The translations under genes and the position numbers were made by a program. DNA of 31,023 nucleotides, taken from NCBI RefSeq assembly GCF_000347175.1, contig NZ_ANIK01000017.1:1-31023 (forward strand), in the 5' to 3' direction. Shown here in pieces: positions 27,088 through 31,023 of the stretch (positions are counted from its first letter, which is position 1; every line of letters begins with the position of its first letter). The stretch is from Leptospira alstonii serovar Sichuan str. 79601. Lineage in GTDB: Bacteria; Spirochaetota; Leptospiria; Leptospirales; Leptospiraceae. The notes under the pieces were generated by a model, which was not told the DNA's origin, did not search any database, and saw only the letters and a program-made list of their open reading frames with translations.

Positions 27088-28174
27088 TTTTCATTTCCAT
27101 ACGAATAAGTTCTATAATCGGTTTAAAATTTTCTTTTGTAGTGATTGAAAAACGACTGTATCCTCGAAGACAATCCTCGTTGAAGTCTTCCCTATAAAGG
27201 ACACGATCCTTGAGAGCCTTATGGATTTTTTCTGCGTGTTCACCGAAACTTATGTGCTGAAAATTTCCATTTGTCTTTAACACTCTAAATCCGAGAGAAG
27301 TCATTTCTTCGGAGAAGTATTTTTTAGCTTCGTTCAATCTTTTTACGGAAGCATACATCGTGTCCGAATAATCCATCATTTTTTCCATAAAAGCAATGCT
27401 AATCGTACTAACCTCATACATTGGTCTAAGCTTATGATAAAATTTTATGATTTCAGGATTACCTACCGCGTAACCAATTCGAAGTCCGGCAAGTCCCCAA
27501 GCTTTCGCAAATGTTCTCGCGACTATCAGATTCTTAAATTTTTTAGTCAATTCAACGCAAGTATCCTCGTAAAAAGGATGGTATGCCTCATCCACGAGAA
27601 TGACAGTATTCAGTTTTTCACAGAGCTCGATAATTTCTCGTAACGCTTTTACAGATAGTACAGTTCCGGTAGGACTATCCGGATTTGGAATAGAAAACAA
27701 CTTTGGTTTTACTCGAGTGATGTGTTCGAAAATTTTTTCTAAAGTAAGAACAGGTCCGTTCTCTCCTCTTTCATAAGAAAGTGGGAAAGTCTTAGCCCCG
27801 AACATTTTAGAATAGACAGGATACATCGCAAAAGTGGGTAAAGTATGAACGACAATATCCCCTTCGTTGATAAAAGTCTCAAAGGTCAAACGAATCGCGC
27901 CATCGCTTCCAGGAGTAAGGATGATCGATTCAGGAGAAGTATTTGTCCAGTTTGCGATCTTACGATACAACTCTCCACATTCTGGGTATGTAGACAAAGT
28001 CATAGGATTCAGTTCGGATAACAACAAGGAAGTAACCTTAGAGAGTTCCGGGTCTAAATTTTCATTTTTATCGAGCCATAGTTTTTGATTAGACCTGGGC
28101 GTGGACAATTGCCAATCGGGTCTTTCTAAACTTGGATCCAATAACGGCTTTCTTAAATTAGAATTCATATTCAT
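27080..28174 (-). CDS. PLP-dependent class I/II aminotransferase (HisC-like)
   Basis: A 364-residue fold type I aminotransferase. Visible are LDKNEN (34-39), the NPDSPTG loop (164-170), the pyridine-binding Asp in LVDEAY (D195) and the Schiff-base Lys in RTFAKAWGLAGLRIGY (K224, with R232). It is closest in style to histidinol-phosphate aminotransferases, but no his gene is nearby. Sugar aminotransferases are usually of the DegT family, so a class I/II enzyme here points to a ketone or aldehyde on an acyclic or carbocyclic substrate. It overlaps the second Gfo/Idh gene by eight bases. Confidence 0.9.
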   Translation of the reverse strand: MNMNSNLRKPLLDPSLERPDWQLSTPRSNQKLWLDKNENLDPELSKVTSLLLSELNPMTLSTYPECGELYRKIANWTNTSPESIILTPGSDGAIRLTFETFINEGDIVVHTLPTFAMYPVYSKMFGAKTFPLSYERGENGPVLTLEKIFEHITRVKPKLFSIPNPDSPTGTVLSVKALREIIELCEKLNTVILVDEAYHPFYEDTCVELTKKFKNLIVARTFAKAWGLAGLRIGYAVGNPEIIKFYHKLRPMYEVSTISIAFMEKMMDYSDTMYASVKRLNEAKKYFSEEMTSLGFRVLKTNGNFQHISFGEHAEKIHKALKDRVLYREDFNEDCLRGYSRFSITTKENFKPIIELIRMEMKNG

Positions 28175-28193
28175 CGCGTGTTTTAATAGATTC

Positions 28194-28946
28194 TTAAAAT
28201 AGAGATGTCATCGCCTGACGAATTTCATCTGGAAGTAAAAATTCTCGTTTGAATTGAGTAATTTCTTTTTTTGGTTTTTTAACCGCTAAAACGCCAAAAC
28301 ATAGTTGATCATACGGAGCCCGAGCCGTTTTGCTTGGGGCGCCATAATAACCGTAAGCAAAAATATCACCCGCACCTAACTTTTCAAAATGATGAATCAG
28401 TTCTTTTGAATTTAAAATCACATACGGCGCAATTTCACCTTCTGAAAGGCCTTCATAATTGATGTATTGATATGATTTTTTTATATCATTGACGGTTTCG
28501 GAATTTGTGATCCGAAAACTCGCGATAAAGAACCCGTCTTCTTTTACCATCGACCAAGCTTTTTGTAAGAGGATTTCAAAATTCAACTGCCAATCAATAC
28601 AACTCAGGGAGAAAACGATATCGAAACTATTTTCTTGTATGGAAGGATGATTTAGTAAGAGAAAATCTTCTTCTATGATCAAGGCTCCCGGATAAATCTC
28701 TTTCGCAATTGTCGCGGCCTGTGCGTTGATTTCGATTCCGATATAGTTGTTATGATCAAAACGTTCTTTAAGAGCTAAACCCAACCCTGCACAACCACAA
28801 CCGATATCTAATACCTTAGGATTTCCTTGTGGCCAGGCCTTTTCTATTACTTCTTTTTCAGATTTATAGAATTGATCCCATCTTACGCGGTTTTCTTTAA
28901 AATATTTACTTATATTGTCGTTATTATATTTGATACTTTTCGCCAT
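28194..28946 (-). CDS. Class I SAM-dependent methyltransferase
   Basis: A 250-residue methyltransferase. The SAM-binding motif is VLDIGCGCAGLG (45-56), followed by an acidic strand end (YIGIEIN), an acidic turn (IIEEDFL) and FDIVFSLSCIDW. The start is ATG 28946; the TTG three bases upstream also lies in frame. It could O- or N-methylate the sugar made by the module, for example the amine introduced by the adjacent aminotransferase. The gap to that gene is 19 bases. Confidence 0.88.
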   Translation of the reverse strand: MAKSIKYNNDNISKYFKENRVRWDQFYKSEKEVIEKAWPQGNPKVLDIGCGCAGLGLALKERFDHNNYIGIEINAQAATIAKEIYPGALIIEEDFLLLNHPSIQENSFDIVFSLSCIDWQLNFEILLQKAWSMVKEDGFFIASFRITNSETVNDIKKSYQYINYEGLSEGEIAPYVILNSKELIHHFEKLGAGDIFAYGYYGAPSKTARAPYDQLCFGVLAVKKPKKEITQFKREFLLPDEIRQAMTSLF

Positions 28947-28960
28947 CAAGGTACCCGATG

Positions 28961-29653
28961 TTAATTTTTTAGTTCTGCTAAAACTGTGACTGGAGCACCG
29001 TCCGCTTTCTCAAAAAGAAAGGGAGACACGATCAATTTGTTAAGCGATTCTCCGAGTTCCGATAGCTTCATATCTTCGATTAACAAAATCGGATCACCTT
29101 CTATACTTACTCCATTCAGAATTTCAGAAAGAAAAGCGCGATGGGATTCCTTTCCCATACTTCTATGAGCTCGGCTACTTAGAGAGATGTAATCGAAACC
29201 GAAAAACTTCAATTTCCGGTTCCTTCTCAGCCACAAACCAACGTTTGGTTCTATTGCAGGATTTTGAAAACAATAATATTCTCGGTTGGTTGTTCTGTAT
29301 TTTTCAAAACCCGTTTTCAAAAGCAAAACATCGGCATTCTTCGGAACCTTTTCCAAATCCGGAAGCAATACTTCCAAACTCAGTATTTCTTCCGGATTTG
29401 CCAAGTATTCGATTAGATATGGGGTTTCACAAATCCAGAAATCGGGGGAATATTCATCCAAGGTTTTTCCGTTATCGCCAAAGTGAAAGGGGGCATCGAT
29501 ATGTGTACCCATGTGATTTGAAAAGGAGAGTTCCGTTTCGTTCGATGTATCCCCATTTTTAATGGAACGAATTCGATTAATTTCTATCTTACCATTGTTC
29601 GCATAAGACGGTGTGTCCAAATTCAATAAATGATTTAAATAGATGTAGCTCAT
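28961..29653 (-). CDS. Cyclase-family hydrolase (kynurenine formamidase-like)
   Basis: A 230-residue protein of the cyclase family (KynB and relatives). The defining metal motif HMGTHIDAPFHF is at 47-58 (H47, H51, D53, H57), with GFDYISLSSRAH and ESHRAFL further on. Members hydrolyse amides such as N-formylkynurenine; others have unclear roles in antibiotic and polyketide clusters. No tryptophan-degradation gene is nearby. As the first gene of the O-antigen run it should serve the module, perhaps removing an acyl or formyl group or opening a lactam or lactone. That role is inference. Confidence 0.88.
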   Translation of the reverse strand: MSYIYLNHLLNLDTPSYANNGKIEINRIRSIKNGDTSNETELSFSNHMGTHIDAPFHFGDNGKTLDEYSPDFWICETPYLIEYLANPEEILSLEVLLPDLEKVPKNADVLLLKTGFEKYRTTNREYYCFQNPAIEPNVGLWLRRNRKLKFFGFDYISLSSRAHRSMGKESHRAFLSEILNGVSIEGDPILLIEDMKLSELGESLNKLIVSPFLFEKADGAPVTVLAELKN

Positions 29654-29836
29654 TTTTTATTAAGGTTATTCAAAGAAACGCTTATAACAATATTTACAGA
29701 AAATTAAGAGAGACAGCCATTTCTCTCAAGACAATTTTAAGAAATACTTTAATCTATCTACAGACAAGTAGACAATATTGAGCCTTTGCCCATTTAGTAA
29801 ACTTACTACTTTATGAATCGAACGTTTTCTGACTTA

Positions 29837-31023
<1,187 letters not shown>

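Noticed and set aside
21288..29653. Sialic, legionaminic or pseudaminic acid pathway
   Set aside because: There is no NeuB-type synthase, no NeuC-type hydrolysing epimerase and no GNAT N-acetyltransferase in the module.

Overview
The window looks like a stretch of the O-antigen (rfb) biosynthesis locus of a spirochaete, most likely a pathogenic Leptospira. The reasons are the low-GC composition, about 29 kb of tightly packed co-directional sugar-nucleotide, glycosyltransferase and membrane genes, a large protein resembling the leptospiral surface-carbohydrate family known as TIGR04326, and insertion sequences at both edges. The species call is inference, because no rRNA or housekeeping gene is present.

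All O-antigen genes lie on the minus strand, so transcription runs from about 29.65 kb down to 0.6 kb. In that order: (1) 29653-21288 is a nine-gene module (cyclase-family hydrolase, methyltransferase, class I/II aminotransferase, Gfo/Idh oxidoreductase, KdsB-like CMP-transferase, second Gfo/Idh oxidoreductase, SDR, dehydroquinate-synthase-like protein, D-2-hydroxyacid dehydrogenase). It looks like the pathway for an unusual CMP-activated sugar acid or cyclitol. (2) 21277-19397 is a large GT-B-like protein that could transfer that product. (3) 19397-16108 is a CDP-6-deoxyhexose branch (RfbF, RfbG, an RmlC-like cupin and an SDR), with no RfbH-type dehydrase, so a 6-deoxy rather than a 3,6-dideoxy sugar is likely. 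(4) 16111-9298 holds a GT2 transferase, a frameshifted methyltransferase, a polysaccharide deacetylase, a fusion of a DegT-like aminotransferase fold with a FemAB/GNAT acyltransferase, and a frameshifted GT-C-like membrane protein. (5) 9106-599 holds a Wzy-like polymerase, a GT4 transferase, FnlA-FnlB-FnlC (UDP-L-FucNAc synthesis), a WbuB-like GT4 transferase and a polyprenyl-phosphate sugar-phosphate transferase that would start the repeat unit.

The left edge (1-420) is the end of an ISL3-family element whose transposase runs out of the window. The right side carries a complete IS5-family element (29837-30715) with inverted repeats and a transposase split into two frames. Between them, genes are spaced by a few bases or overlap by ATGA/TAATG, as in one long operon. 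Two genes are broken by single-base shifts (A7 run at 10301-10307; near 14989-14991). No wzx flippase, wzz or rml genes are in the window. The 0.6-11 kb part looks more AT-rich than the 16-29 kb part, consistent with a mosaic locus.

The best candidate for an undescribed system is the module at 21.3-29.7 kb together with its putative transferase at 19.4-21.3 kb. The fused aminotransferase/FemAB protein beside a deacetylase is the second best.
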